DNA of 64,000 bases from Acanthopleuribacter pedis (GTDB taxonomy: Bacteria; Acidobacteriota; Holophagae; Acanthopleuribacterales; Acanthopleuribacteraceae): contig NZ_JAFREP010000019.1 in the NCBI RefSeq assembly GCF_017377855.1, positions 180,227 to 244,226 of the forward strand, read 5' to 3'. The notes under the pieces are model-generated. The model was not told the DNA's origin, did not search any database, and worked only from the letters and a program-made list of their open reading frames with translations. This document shows positions 35,814 to 44,458 of the stretch, in pieces. A program made the translations under genes and the position numbers. Within the stretch, counting starts at the first letter, position 1. Each line of letters opens with the position of its first letter.

Positions 35814-37034
35814 ATGGACCGCACCCACTGGCAACGCCTGAATGAACACATCGCCCTCCTCGACGAAATGGACCCCAGCCGCGGCGACGCCTACCTCAAA
35901 CGTCTCGCCGAGAACGACCCCACCATGGCGGACGAACTGCGGGCTTTTATCGAAACGGATACCGACGATGTCTCGCAACTCGCGGCAAGTGCCCGCTTCC
36001 ACGACGATTTGAGCGGTCAAAACATCGCGGGGTATGCCATCGTTCGCCGCCTCGGCGCGGGCGGCATGGGCACGGTGTACCTGGCTGAGGCGGTAGACAA
36101 CCCCAAACGGCAGGTGGCGGTGAAAGTGCTTTCACTGGCGGCGCCCTCGCCGGAAATTCGCGAACGCTTTGACATCGAACAACGCATCCTGGGCCGGCTG
36201 AACCACGACCACATCGCCCAACTCTACGAGGCGGGCCGCCTGATCAACGGCCGCCCTTATTTTGTGATGGAACTGGTGCGCGGCCTGCCGATCACGCAAT
36301 ACTGTGACCTCAACCAATGCAGCCCGGAGGAACGGTTCGACCTGTTCCGTCAAACCTGTGCGGCCGTGGCCCACGCCAACGACCAGGGCATTTTGCACCG
36401 CGACATCAAACCCAGCAATGTCTTGGTTTCCCGCCACAACGGGGTCGCCACCGTCAAGGTCATCGACTTCGGCATTGCCAAGGACCTCAACGCGGTGCAA
36501 GACTTGACCAGTCATCCTCATTCGCCCGGAACCCAACGCTACATGAGCCCCGAACAAGCGGGCGCGCTAGGTCGCGACGGCCGTCCCGCGCTCCAGGATC
36601 ACCGCGTTGATGTGTATTCCCTCGGCGTCTTGCTTTATGAACTCTTGCTCGGCGAGCCGCCGCTAAGTTGGTCGCCCGGTACGGCCCCGCTGCAAATTTA
36701 CAGCGACATTTGTTTTCGCCCCGCGCCCCTCCCCCGCTGGATATGGAAAGGTTTGGACGAGGAGACCCGCGAGCAGCGCGCCGCCGCGCGCGGCCTGACC
36801 CCGCGCCAATGGGCCGCCCATCTCGGTGAACCCATCACCTGGGTGGCGATGAAGGCCCTCGCCAAAAACCCGGCGACCCGCTACGCATCGGCTCGCGAGG
36901 CGGCCGCGGACGTGGCCCGTTATCAAAACAACCAACGCCTGAACGCCGCCGCGCCCAGCCTGCGCGAGGCCTGCGGCAACCTCATGCGCCGTCACGGTTT
37001 GGCCGCTACCTCCCTCTTTTTAGCACGCTCCTAA
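35814..37034 (+). CDS. Soluble Ser/Thr protein kinase paired with ECF sigma factor
   Basis: 406 residues. The kinase domain starts with the Gly loop LGAGGMGTVYLAE, has the ATP-binding K104 (VAVKVL), catalytic HRDIKPSN (D197), DFG at 218-220 and SPEQAG activation-segment end. An N-terminal helical region of about 70 residues precedes it. Relatives of this kinase normally continue into a transmembrane helix and TPR repeats. Here the protein ends at RHGLAATSLFLARS, right where that helix would start, so it is cytosolic or truncated. The next 185 bases show no continuing TPR frame. It follows the sigma factor gene by 10 bases, in one operon. Confidence 0.9.
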   Translation: MDRTHWQRLNEHIALLDEMDPSRGDAYLKRLAENDPTMADELRAFIETDTDDVSQLAASARFHDDLSGQNIAGYAIVRRLGAGGMGTVYLAEAVDNPKRQVAVKVLSLAAPSPEIRERFDIEQRILGRLNHDHIAQLYEAGRLINGRPYFVMELVRGLPITQYCDLNQCSPEERFDLFRQTCAAVAHANDQGILHRDIKPSNVLVSRHNGVATVKVIDFGIAKDLNAVQDLTSHPHSPGTQRYMSPEQAGALGRDGRPALQDHRVDVYSLGVLLYELLLGEPPLSWSPGTAPLQIYSDICFRPAPLPRWIWKGLDEETREQRAAARGLTPRQWAAHLGEPITWVAMKALAKNPATRYASAREAAADVARYQNNQRLNAAAPSLREACGNLMRRHGLAATSLFLARS

Positions 37035-37220
37035 GCGCCGAAGCGGCAACCTCCCGCCCCACACCGACGGAAAAGCAAAAAAGGACGATCCTCGGCCCGC
37101 CACAAACGAACCAGGAAACGTAAGCATTTGTAAGCAATCTTGAGAAAAAGTTAGGGTGAACTTAGGTTTGGAACAAAAGCACGCGACCCTCGCGGCCCTT
37201 TCCCCAAACGGAGGTTACCC

Positions 37221-39296
37221 ATGTCATCACGCACTTCTTTTTTTTGGCTCAGCCGACGCCTCAACCGTCTGGTCAGCTTACTCCTCACCCTCCCCCTGCT
37301 GACGGCCTGCGCCGCGCCCTTTTTCGCCAAAACACCCCAGGTCTACGACGGCCCCCGCAAAAGTGGGCGCGTGGTGGTCATTGGCGCGGGCATGGCGGGC
37401 CTTGCCGCGGCCGACAGCCTTGCCAAAGCCGGCATGCAGGTCACGGTGCTTGAGGCAAGCGACCGCATCGGCGGTCGAATTTATACCAACCGAAACCTGG
37501 GTGTGGCGGTCGACCTGGGCGCCTCTTGGATTCACGGTACCACCCGCAACCCGCTGACGGCGCTCGCCGATCAACATCAGGTCACCCGCGTGGCCACCAA
37601 CGGCGACGACATGGTGCTGCACCATACCGACGGCAGCTTGGTCGCCGACACGGAACTGGTCCAGTCCGAGGCCTACCTGGAACGGGTGCTGGAACGTCTG
37701 TACCTGCTGAACCTGACCCAAAGCGAGGACCTCTCCCTGCGCGATGCGATCACGCGGGTCACGGCCGACGACGACCTGACCGCGCGCCAACGCGCCTTAT
37801 TCGAATACAACCTCGCCGCCAATATCACCGGCTCCACGGCCGAAAATATCGAACGCTTGTCCCTCAAGGCCCTGTTCAATCTGGGCGCGTTTTCCGGGGA
37901 TGAAGTGATCTTCCCCGACGGCTACCAGCAATTGATTGTACCGCTCGCCGAGGGTCGCGACATTCGCCTCAACCATCGCGTTCAAGAAGTCGCCTACGAC
38001 GCAAACGGCGTCACGGTGCGCACCCAGCAGGGCGACTTTCAAGCGGACTATGTGCTGGTCACGGTTTCAGTCGGTGTGCTTAAAGCGGGCCACATCACCT
38101 TTAGTCCCGCCCTGCCCAGCGACAAGACGGCGGCACTCGAACGGCTGGGCATGGGCGTGCTCAACAAAATCGTCCTTCACTATGACGCCACGACGCCCTG
38201 GCCGTTCGAAACGGAAAACGTCTCGGTCATGAACAGCGAAATCTATGGGGAACTCGCCTTTATCAACATGGAAAAACTCACCGGCAGCAAAACCTTGTTG
38301 GGTTTCACCTACGGCGACGGCGCGCGTCGCTTGGAACATCGAACCGACAACGCGGTTGTCACCGATATGGTCGCGGCCTTGCGGCGCGGCTACGGTGACG
38401 CTTTCCCCATGCCGAAAAACGCTTTGATCACGCGCTGGAACGAAAACCCAAACACCTTGGGTTCCTATTCCTACGCGGCGGTCGGCGGTGGCCGACACGA
38501 CCGCGAAACCCTGGCTGCTCCGATTGCCGGCCGCGTCTTTTTCGCGGGCGAAGCGACCCACGCGCAATACCCCTCTACCGTACACGGCGCCTACCTGTCC
38601 GGCCTGCGCGAGGCACAGCGCATTACCGCGTCGGCCCCCTTGGTGACGGCACGTTGGGTGGTGCCTTGGATCGTCAACAACGACCAGTGGAACAGCCGGG
38701 TCGCCCTCTACAATCACCATGACCACGCGGTGTCGGTCACCCTGACGGCGGTGCCCGGCAATAGCGACCTAAACCCGCGGGAACAAACCGTCCAGTTACC
38801 CGCGCGCGGTTTGTGGCGCGCCGAAAGCGGCGAACTTTTCGCGGACCTATCCGGTTACAGCCTGACGGTCACCAGTTCCGAACCCGACCTTTTCCCCTCG
38901 TTCCTGACCTTCAACCAATTCACGGCATCCGGCGCATCGCCGGCACAAACCATTGCCGCGGCGCAAGAGAACTGGTCTACCCATCTGTTGTTCGGTTACC
39001 TGCCGGGACGTGAAAACGCGGCCCTGGTGCTCAATGCACCCAACGCCTCCGGTCCCACCCGGGTGCAACTCACCCTACACGACGCCTCCGGTCCCGGTGA
39101 AACGGTGGAACTCACACTCGAGGACAACCGCCCGACGGCCCGTCTGATCCGCGACCTGTTCGCGGGTCCGGTGCCCGCGGATGCGGCGGTGACCGCGGTC
39201 GGTGAGGCCCCACTGGCGGGCGTGGGGTTCATCTTCAACAACGCCAACGAACCCTCGATGGTTTTGGCGCAACGCCTCGGCGACTCTTCCTTATAA
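37221..39296 (+). CDS. Lipoprotein flavin amine oxidase with C-terminal beta repeats
   Basis: 691 residues. A lipoprotein signal (LLLTLPLLTAC, Cys30) anchors it to a membrane. Residues about 50-455 form an FAD-dependent monoamine/polyamine-oxidase domain: VVVIGAGMAGLAAADSL with LEASDRIGGRI binds FAD, and FFAGEATHAQYPSTVHGAYL closes the active site. The enzyme should oxidise an amine to an imine, releasing hydrogen peroxide. The last 230 residues form two beta-rich repeats (VVPWIVNNDQWNSRVALYN; STHLLFGYL) resembling the C-terminal repeats of the PKD protein at 5011. GGAGG lies before the ATG. A perfect 20-bp palindrome follows. Confidence 0.88.
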   Translation: MSSRTSFFWLSRRLNRLVSLLLTLPLLTACAAPFFAKTPQVYDGPRKSGRVVVIGAGMAGLAAADSLAKAGMQVTVLEASDRIGGRIYTNRNLGVAVDLGASWIHGTTRNPLTALADQHQVTRVATNGDDMVLHHTDGSLVADTELVQSEAYLERVLERLYLLNLTQSEDLSLRDAITRVTADDDLTARQRALFEYNLAANITGSTAENIERLSLKALFNLGAFSGDEVIFPDGYQQLIVPLAEGRDIRLNHRVQEVAYDANGVTVRTQQGDFQADYVLVTVSVGVLKAGHITFSPALPSDKTAALERLGMGVLNKIVLHYDATTPWPFETENVSVMNSEIYGELAFINMEKLTGSKTLLGFTYGDGARRLEHRTDNAVVTDMVAALRRGYGDAFPMPKNALITRWNENPNTLGSYSYAAVGGGRHDRETLAAPIAGRVFFAGEATHAQYPSTVHGAYLSGLREAQRITASAPLVTARWVVPWIVNNDQWNSRVALYNHHDHAVSVTLTAVPGNSDLNPREQTVQLPARGLWRAESGELFADLSGYSLTVTSSEPDLFPSFLTFNQFTASGASPAQTIAAAQENWSTHLLFGYLPGRENAALVLNAPNASGPTRVQLTLHDASGPGETVELTLEDNRPTARLIRDLFAGPVPADAAVTAVGEAPLAGVGFIFNNANEPSMVLAQRLGDSSL

Positions 39297-39310
39297 ATGA
39301 GCGGTGGGAC

Positions 39311-39330
39311 GCCCACCCCGCGGGGTGGGC
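39311..39330 (+). terminator. GC-rich palindrome after the amine oxidase gene
   Basis: GCCCACCCCGCGGGGTGGGC is a perfect 20-bp palindrome 15 bases past the amine oxidase stop, followed by CGTTGTTTC. Without a T run it is a weak terminator or an mRNA-stabilising hairpin before the two-component genes. Confidence 0.55.
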
Positions 39331-39359
39331 CGTTGTTTCACAAAAACCGGGAGCCGATC

Positions 39360-40112
39360 ATGGTTACAATAGGGCAACGAACCGACACAAACCGGCAAAA
39401 GCCCAAGGAGCAACCCCATTTGGCTGAATTGGTATTGGTGGAAGACGACGAACGCATGGGCAAACTGCTTTGCTTTTTCCTAGAAGGCAAAGGTTTTAGG
39501 GTGCATTGGGAGAAAAACGGCCCGATGGGCGTCAGCGCCATTCAAACGCGCGAACCCGATCTTGTGATTCTCGATTTGATGCTGCCAGGTTTCGACGGCA
39601 TGGAAGTATGTCGGCGGGTACGACCGGGCTACAGCGGGCCGATCCTGATGCTAACCGCCAGCCAGGCCGACGCCAACGAGGTGGGCGCGCTTAACCTCGG
39701 CATCGACGATTACCTAACCAAACCGTTTCGCAAACAAGTGCTTGAAGCACGGCTTCGCGCCCTCTTGCGCCGGGCCGCGGCCACCCCGAACAAAGAACCG
39801 GCACCCAGTGATATCGTGGTCGGCGACTTAACGATGGTGGTCGGGCGGCGCGAGGTGACCCTGGCGGGAACACGCCTGAACCTCACCAACGCGGAATACG
39901 AATTGCTGTGGTTCCTCGCGAGACGGCCGGGCCAACTGATCACCCGCGAGGAAATCTACGCGGCCCTGATCGGCGCGCAATACCAACATTTTGACCGCGC
40001 GGTAGACATGCGCATCTCGGCACTGCGCAAAAAGCTCGACGACACGCGCGCGCCCTACCGCTTTATTAAAACGGTTCGCGGCAAGGGCTATCTGTTCGGC
40101 AGCACACCATGA
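39360..40112 (+). CDS. OmpR-family response regulator, RstA-like
   Basis: 250 residues. The receiver domain has LVLVEDDERMG, phospho-acceptor D72 in LVILDLMLPGFDGMEV, the Thr in LMLTAS and the Lys in DYLTKPFRKQ. A winged-helix DNA-binding domain (LNLTNAEYELLWFLARRPG, VDMRISALRKKLDD, RGKGYLFG) ends the protein. It controls promoters in response to the adjacent sensor kinase. GGGAG lies 7 bases before the ATG at 39360. The stop overlaps the kinase start by four bases (ATGA). The spacing from the amine oxidase gene (64 bases) leaves room for a separate promoter. Confidence 0.93.
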   Translation: MVTIGQRTDTNRQKPKEQPHLAELVLVEDDERMGKLLCFFLEGKGFRVHWEKNGPMGVSAIQTREPDLVILDLMLPGFDGMEVCRRVRPGYSGPILMLTASQADANEVGALNLGIDDYLTKPFRKQVLEARLRALLRRAAATPNKEPAPSDIVVGDLTMVVGRREVTLAGTRLNLTNAEYELLWFLARRPGQLITREEIYAALIGAQYQHFDRAVDMRISALRKKLDDTRAPYRFIKTVRGKGYLFGSTP

Positions 40113-41413
40113 TCAACCTGTTCCTGCGCGTGTACGTTGCGATTCTGCTCTCTTTTGTCGGCGCCTGGATCGCCACGGACTGGGCGCTTGAAGAATACTT
40201 TGCCGACTTCCTGGAATGGGAGAATCGCATTGTGGCGGGCACCAGCGCGGCGGCATTACATCGCGAAATGGCGATTGCTGATTTTGAACAACGCCGCAAA
40301 GCGCTGCAAGAAGCATCCAAAAACCATCTTTATCATGCCGATCTAGAACTGATTAGCGAGATTGAATTCACCCCGGAGGAACTGGCCGAATTGGCGGCCG
40401 GCAACCCGGTTTTCTACACGGAAATGGGTTATTTCCGCGACACCTTGGAAATGTTTGTGCCCGATCTGGACCCCGATCATGTGGTTTACCTACGCCTCGG
40501 CGATCACTATATGGAACCCTACGTGACCCACCAAGCAACCCTGTTCGGCGCAGTTTTTCTTATTTGCGCGGTGATGCTGTTGCTGATCATCGCCCCCATC
40601 GTGTGGCACTTGCGCGCGCTCACCCAAACGGTTCAATCCTTCGGCTTGGGTCAGTTGGGGGCACGTGCCACGGTCGGCGGCCCCAAGGCGGTTGCCGAGC
40701 TGGGCACGGCCTTTAACACCATGGCCAACCAACTCCAACAAGCCCGCCTCCACCAAGAGGTGATGACCCACGCGGTTTCCCATGAAGTACGCACCCCACT
40801 GGCTCGGCTGCGTTTAAGCCTCGACATGGTCGAGGATTGTCCGATGTCGGAAGAAGTCGCGGCCTTTGTGGCCAACATGCAGGCGGATGTAGACGATTTA
40901 GAACATCTCTCCGACGCCTTGCTTAGCTGGGCAAAAACGGCGGCGGCCCAACAGAACCTGGACACGGCGCCGCTCACCCTCCCCGAGGATTGCGCGGACA
41001 CGATTAACAACCTGGCGATGCTCGAACCCCAGATTCCGATTCTGGTCAAAGCGGCGCCCTCCTTCCAGGCACGCGGCAACGCCACCCTGCTCAACCGAGC
41101 GCTCGATAACCTGATTCGCAACGCGCAAAAATACGGCGCACGCCGCATCCAGGTCACCTTCGACCAAAGCGACGGCCGCGTGTTCATGTTGGTGGACGAT
41201 GACGGACCCGGCATCCCCGAGCCGGAACGAGAACGCCTATTCGCGCCTTTTGCTTGCCTTGACGAAAGCCGTTCCCGTTCGAGTGGCGGCTTCGGATTGG
41301 GCATGGCCATCGTCGAAAGGGTGTTTGCCGCCCATCAGGGGAAGGCCCGCATCGAAGACAGCCCTCTTGGCGGCACCCGCATCGCCTGCGACTGGCCAAA
41401 AGAGCTTAGCTAA
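40109..41413 (+). CDS. Sensor histidine kinase, RstB-like
   Basis: 434 residues. Two transmembrane helices (about residues 4-24 and 146-168) bracket a periplasmic sensor of about 120 residues. A HAMP-like segment leads to the HisKA domain with phospho-acceptor H225 in AVSHEVRTPLARLRL. The HATPase domain has NLIRNAQKYG, DDDGPGIPEPERERLF and SGGFGLGMAIVERV. It phosphorylates the OmpR-type regulator it overlaps. The layout and the phrase SHEVRTPLARLR are close to RstB/CpxA-type kinases. The ligand is unknown. Confidence 0.93.
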   Translation: MINLFLRVYVAILLSFVGAWIATDWALEEYFADFLEWENRIVAGTSAAALHREMAIADFEQRRKALQEASKNHLYHADLELISEIEFTPEELAELAAGNPVFYTEMGYFRDTLEMFVPDLDPDHVVYLRLGDHYMEPYVTHQATLFGAVFLICAVMLLLIIAPIVWHLRALTQTVQSFGLGQLGARATVGGPKAVAELGTAFNTMANQLQQARLHQEVMTHAVSHEVRTPLARLRLSLDMVEDCPMSEEVAAFVANMQADVDDLEHLSDALLSWAKTAAAQQNLDTAPLTLPEDCADTINNLAMLEPQIPILVKAAPSFQARGNATLLNRALDNLIRNAQKYGARRIQVTFDQSDGRVFMLVDDDGPGIPEPERERLFAPFACLDESRSRSSGGFGLGMAIVERVFAAHQGKARIEDSPLGGTRIACDWPKELS

Positions 41414-41742
41414 ATGAATACAGCCCTATATCACCAACTAGATCATCGCAACGGGTCGCAAATAAGCAAAAACCCAAAACAACATATAAGCACCATAACT
41501 CCAGATATATAGATACAAAACCAGTCTCGTCTCAAAAAGTTGGCACCGGCAATGCAAAAGCCTATCCCCGAGATCGAAGCGAGGCCCCCGGGCGGCGTCC
41601 TACCGAACCTGTCCGGTTTCCGGTTTGGCCGTCCCGCGGCGGGGTCGCCGACGACCTTCTGTTTCACCCATCTGGATAACTTCCCTTGAGGAAGCTCAGG
41701 CTCGTAACCTGATGTGTACCGTAAAAGGGGCTTCATCCGCCC
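41414..41742. other. Intergenic region upstream of the tRNA
   Basis: About 330 bases. The first 110 are AT-rich and the rest GC-rich, with CGGTTTCCGG-like short repeats. A 101-residue open frame on the minus strand (41443-41748) runs into the tRNA and has no RBS or recognisable fold. Nothing else was seen. Confidence 0.5.
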
Positions 41743-41817
41743 ATACAATTAGCTCATTGGTAGAGCAATAGGTTGTTAACCTATGTGAAGAAGGTTCGAT
41801 TCCTTCATTGTAGACCA
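41743..41817 (+). tRNA. tRNA-Asn (GTT), atypical, CCA encoded
   Basis: A full cloverleaf can be drawn. Acceptor arms are ATACAAT and ATTGTAG, the D-stem GCTC/GAGC, the anticodon stem ATAGG/CCTAT with loop TTGTTAA (anticodon GTT), the variable loop GTGAA, the T-stem GAAGG/CCTTC with TTCGATT, then A and CCA. Positions 1 and 72 are A and G, which do not pair, and base 73 is A, whereas bacterial tRNA-Asn normally has G73. The stems are AT-rich for this genome. It may be a low-use, acquired or decaying tRNA. Confidence 0.8.
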
Positions 41818-42411
41818 ACCCGACCTGTCACGTCGATGTTTGGCCGTTCACACCTGCTACCAAGCAATGTGAAACTAAACCTCGGGTGATGGATCGAAAC
41901 ACGGCACGTCGTTTTCGGCGTGCGGCCGAAGCGCGCTCGTTAACCCTGCAAAGCCGTTCCCTGACGGCCCATCGGGGTTAAACCGGCGGGAAGACGCCGC
42001 CCTCCGACAACGTCGGGTCCCCTGTGATCCAAGGTGAAACCGCGCCCCGGCGCGGCGACACCGGGAACCGTTTCAGATGCCTTGTGGGTCGAGGCGTAAC
42101 CGCGCTCCTCCGGCGAACCCACCCTACCCGTCTCCAGCGTCCTAGGTATGGTTGTGACGCGGCGGATAGTCGCCCGGAATTCTCTCAAGGCTTCGGCTTC
42201 GTAGCAGAATTTCTTGTGAGAATTACGGGCAATAGTGCATTCGCCGCATGTCGCGGATGAACCTCGCCCCCCGCATCGGCCTCGCGCCGCGAAACCGATC
42301 AACGATCCATCGCCCACCCTACTCTATTTATGTAACCCACGATTCCATGCAGTATCCCCCGCGAGCGTTCATCCCGGCATGGGCGAACCCTCGCCGGACC
42401 AGGAGGTCCCC
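41818..42411. other. Intergenic region with a family 1 repeat
   Basis: About 590 bases between the tRNA and the slipin gene. Apart from the palindromic element at 42172-42230 no gene or RNA was recognised. The part 41890-42150 is GC-rich and non-repetitive; open frames on both strands lack an RBS. Confidence 0.5.
42172..42230. repeat. Dispersed palindromic element, family 1, short form
   Basis: Left arm GCCCGGAATTCTCTCAAGG and right arm TTCTTGTGAGAATTACGGGC. The centre contains GGCTTCGTAGCAGAA, the reverse complement of TTCTGCTACG seen beside the left arm at 801. It lies 180 bases upstream of the slipin start. Confidence 0.75.
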
Positions 42412-43917
42412 ATGATTCGAAAAATCACCGTTCACCAAAATCAACTGGTGCTGGTTTTTCGCAACGGCGTATTCAACCGTGTTTTGCAACCAGGCACCCA
42501 CTTTCTCAATGCTTTGTTCGGCAAGGAAACCTACCGCCTGGTCAATACGGATGAACCCCAGGCAGATTTCAGCGACATGAAATTCCTGTTCCATTCGCCG
42601 CTCCTGGAAGATTACCTTGAGGTCGTCAACCTCAAATCCGGGGAACACGCCCTGGTTTGGATCGACGACCGCCTGCACGGCATGTTGAAAGCCGGTCGCT
42701 ACGGCTTTTGGAAAGCGGCGGGCGAACTGCGCGTCGAACGCTTCACCCCCAACCTGGAACCCTTCACCCACGCGGAACTGGAAACCCTGTTGGCGATGCC
42801 GTCGGTGGCGAGTAACTTCGCCGTTTTTGAATTCCCCCTCGAGACCCAAACCATTCTGTACCACAACCGTTTGGTTCGGGATGTGCTGGGTCCCAGCCGT
42901 CACGTTTACTGGAGAAACGTGGGGCAATGGGAAATTAAAACCCGAAAAGAAGCGACACCGCTGTCCCAGACCAAGCTGATTGGTGAACCGGCATTGGCCG
43001 AGCACCTGGAAAGCATCGACTTGCAGGACAACGAGGCCGCCTTGGTTTGGTTGGACAACCGCTTGCACGACCTGCTCGGCGCGGGCAACCACGCGATGTG
43101 GCGCAGCGCGGGCGCGATCCGCTTTGAACGCCTCACGGTTAACCGCGAACCGTTTCGACACAAAGCCTTGGCAACCGTACTGGGTTTACCCAACCACGAC
43201 GCCTACCTGGAAGTGTTTGAACTCGGCGACGGCGAAAAAGGTCTGCTGACCCGCGACGGTGAAATCGAGGCGGTTTTGGAACCGGGCACCCACATCTACT
43301 GGCGTGGCCTGGGCAAACTCGCCATCCAGAACGTGTCGGTTCAAGAACAGGTGCTCGACCTCGTCGGCCAGGAAATGATGACCATCGACAAAGTTAGCTT
43401 GCGCATGAACATCATCGTCAGCTACCGAATCGCCGATGTGCTTCAAGCACTGAGCGGCGTCCAGGACATCGCGGGCGCTTTGTACCGCCAAACCCAGCTC
43501 ATCCTGCGTACGGTTGTCGGCTCGCGAACCTTGGACGAATTGCTCACCGACAAAACCTTGTTCGTCAACGAGTTGGAAGCGGTTCTCAAAACCTGGGCGG
43601 CGGAACGCGGCCTGGTGTTGGTTACCGCGGGCATCCGCGACATCATCTTGCCGGGCGAGATGAAAAGTTTGCTGAACCAGGTTACCGAGGCCAAAAAACG
43701 CGCCGAGGCGGAATTGATCCGTCGACGCGAGGAAACCGCCTCGGCGCGTAGCCAAGCCAACACCGCGCGCCTGTTCGCCCAGAACCCGACCCTGATGCGC
43801 TTGCGCGAACTGGAAGCCGTCGAAACCATCATGGAAGGGAGCGAAAACACCTTCCTGTTCGGCAACGGCGCGGTGCTGGACCAAATCCAAAGTAAATTTT
43901 TAATCCCCAACGAATAG
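42412..43917 (+). CDS. SPFH/band 7 (slipin-like) protein with repeated N-terminal modules
   Basis: 501 residues. The C-terminal 200 residues are an SPFH domain: VSVQEQVLDLVGQEMMTIDK, KVSLRMNIIVSYRIAD, RTVVGSRTLDELLTDK and GIRDIILPGEMKSLLNQV, followed by a coiled coil (AKKRAEAELIRRREE). The N-terminal 300 residues hold five diverged copies of a module with the pattern LVW-x-D-x-RL-x-x-x-L-x-x-G-x-H-x-x-W, beginning near residues 10, 70, 135, 200 and 265. No transmembrane helix is seen. Slipins oligomerise on membranes and organise lipid domains or proteases. AGGAGG lies 5 bases before the ATG. A long hairpin terminator follows. Confidence 0.88.
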   Translation: MIRKITVHQNQLVLVFRNGVFNRVLQPGTHFLNALFGKETYRLVNTDEPQADFSDMKFLFHSPLLEDYLEVVNLKSGEHALVWIDDRLHGMLKAGRYGFWKAAGELRVERFTPNLEPFTHAELETLLAMPSVASNFAVFEFPLETQTILYHNRLVRDVLGPSRHVYWRNVGQWEIKTRKEATPLSQTKLIGEPALAEHLESIDLQDNEAALVWLDNRLHDLLGAGNHAMWRSAGAIRFERLTVNREPFRHKALATVLGLPNHDAYLEVFELGDGEKGLLTRDGEIEAVLEPGTHIYWRGLGKLAIQNVSVQEQVLDLVGQEMMTIDKVSLRMNIIVSYRIADVLQALSGVQDIAGALYRQTQLILRTVVGSRTLDELLTDKTLFVNELEAVLKTWAAERGLVLVTAGIRDIILPGEMKSLLNQVTEAKKRAEAELIRRREETASARSQANTARLFAQNPTLMRLRELEAVETIMEGSENTFLFGNGAVLDQIQSKFLIPNE

Positions 43918-43942
43918 CGGGGATTAACCTGCCCCAAAACCG

Positions 43943-44010
43943 AAGGTGCTAATCCGTCGGTTCGCCTGTTTCACCATTCAGGCGGACCGGCCGGGTTGGC
44001 ACCTTTTTTT
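43943..44010 (+). terminator. Long hairpin terminator after the slipin gene
   Basis: AAGGTGC pairs with GCACCTT at the base, further paired segments include CGCCTG/CAGGCG, and the stem is followed by TTTTTTT. It begins 25 bases after the stop. Confidence 0.85.
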
Positions 44011-44267
44011 GTTGGTTGCCGCCTTTTTAGGCGCTTTGGAGAAACCAAGCGGTGGACCTAAAAAAACCGTCCGGGCAGGCCAAATAATCGTGCGCGGGTC
44101 GTCCGTTTATTCACAGAACAGGGACAAGCCGCAAGGATTATTGAGAATTTGGTGACAAAAACTCACGACCCGACGGCTTTTAATTATTTTTCGCAGGTTA
44201 ATAGAAAAACTTCGAGACATAACTGGTACACTAGATATTGCTATCCCGTACTTTCAGCCTGGACAAA

Positions 44268-44285
44268 AATCGAAATATTTCGATT
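44268..44285. promoter_or_regulatory. Perfect 18-bp palindrome, candidate operator
   Basis: AATCGAAATATTTCGATT is exactly self-complementary and stands in an AT-rich 200-base leader upstream of the AraC/GyrI regulator gene. It could be a binding site for a dimeric regulator; there is no direct evidence. Confidence 0.4.
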
Positions 44286-44458
44286 ATTTCACTCAATCGA
44301 TAATTTTTATTTCATATGATCAATTAACTTCTTGGCTCCCCTTTTCGTACCAATTGACGCCTAGGGGCCTCATGCCGTGCTTTTTCTTCGCGACGGGTCG
44401 CAGAAAGTGCACGGACCGCCTCCCCTCTTCATTTCAATACATCGCTCAGGAGAAGTTC

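Noticed and set aside
41443..41748. A 101-residue minus-strand frame beside the tRNA
   Set aside because: It runs into the tRNA gene, has no RBS, and has a low-complexity N-terminus; a hydrophobic tail alone is not enough to call a gene.
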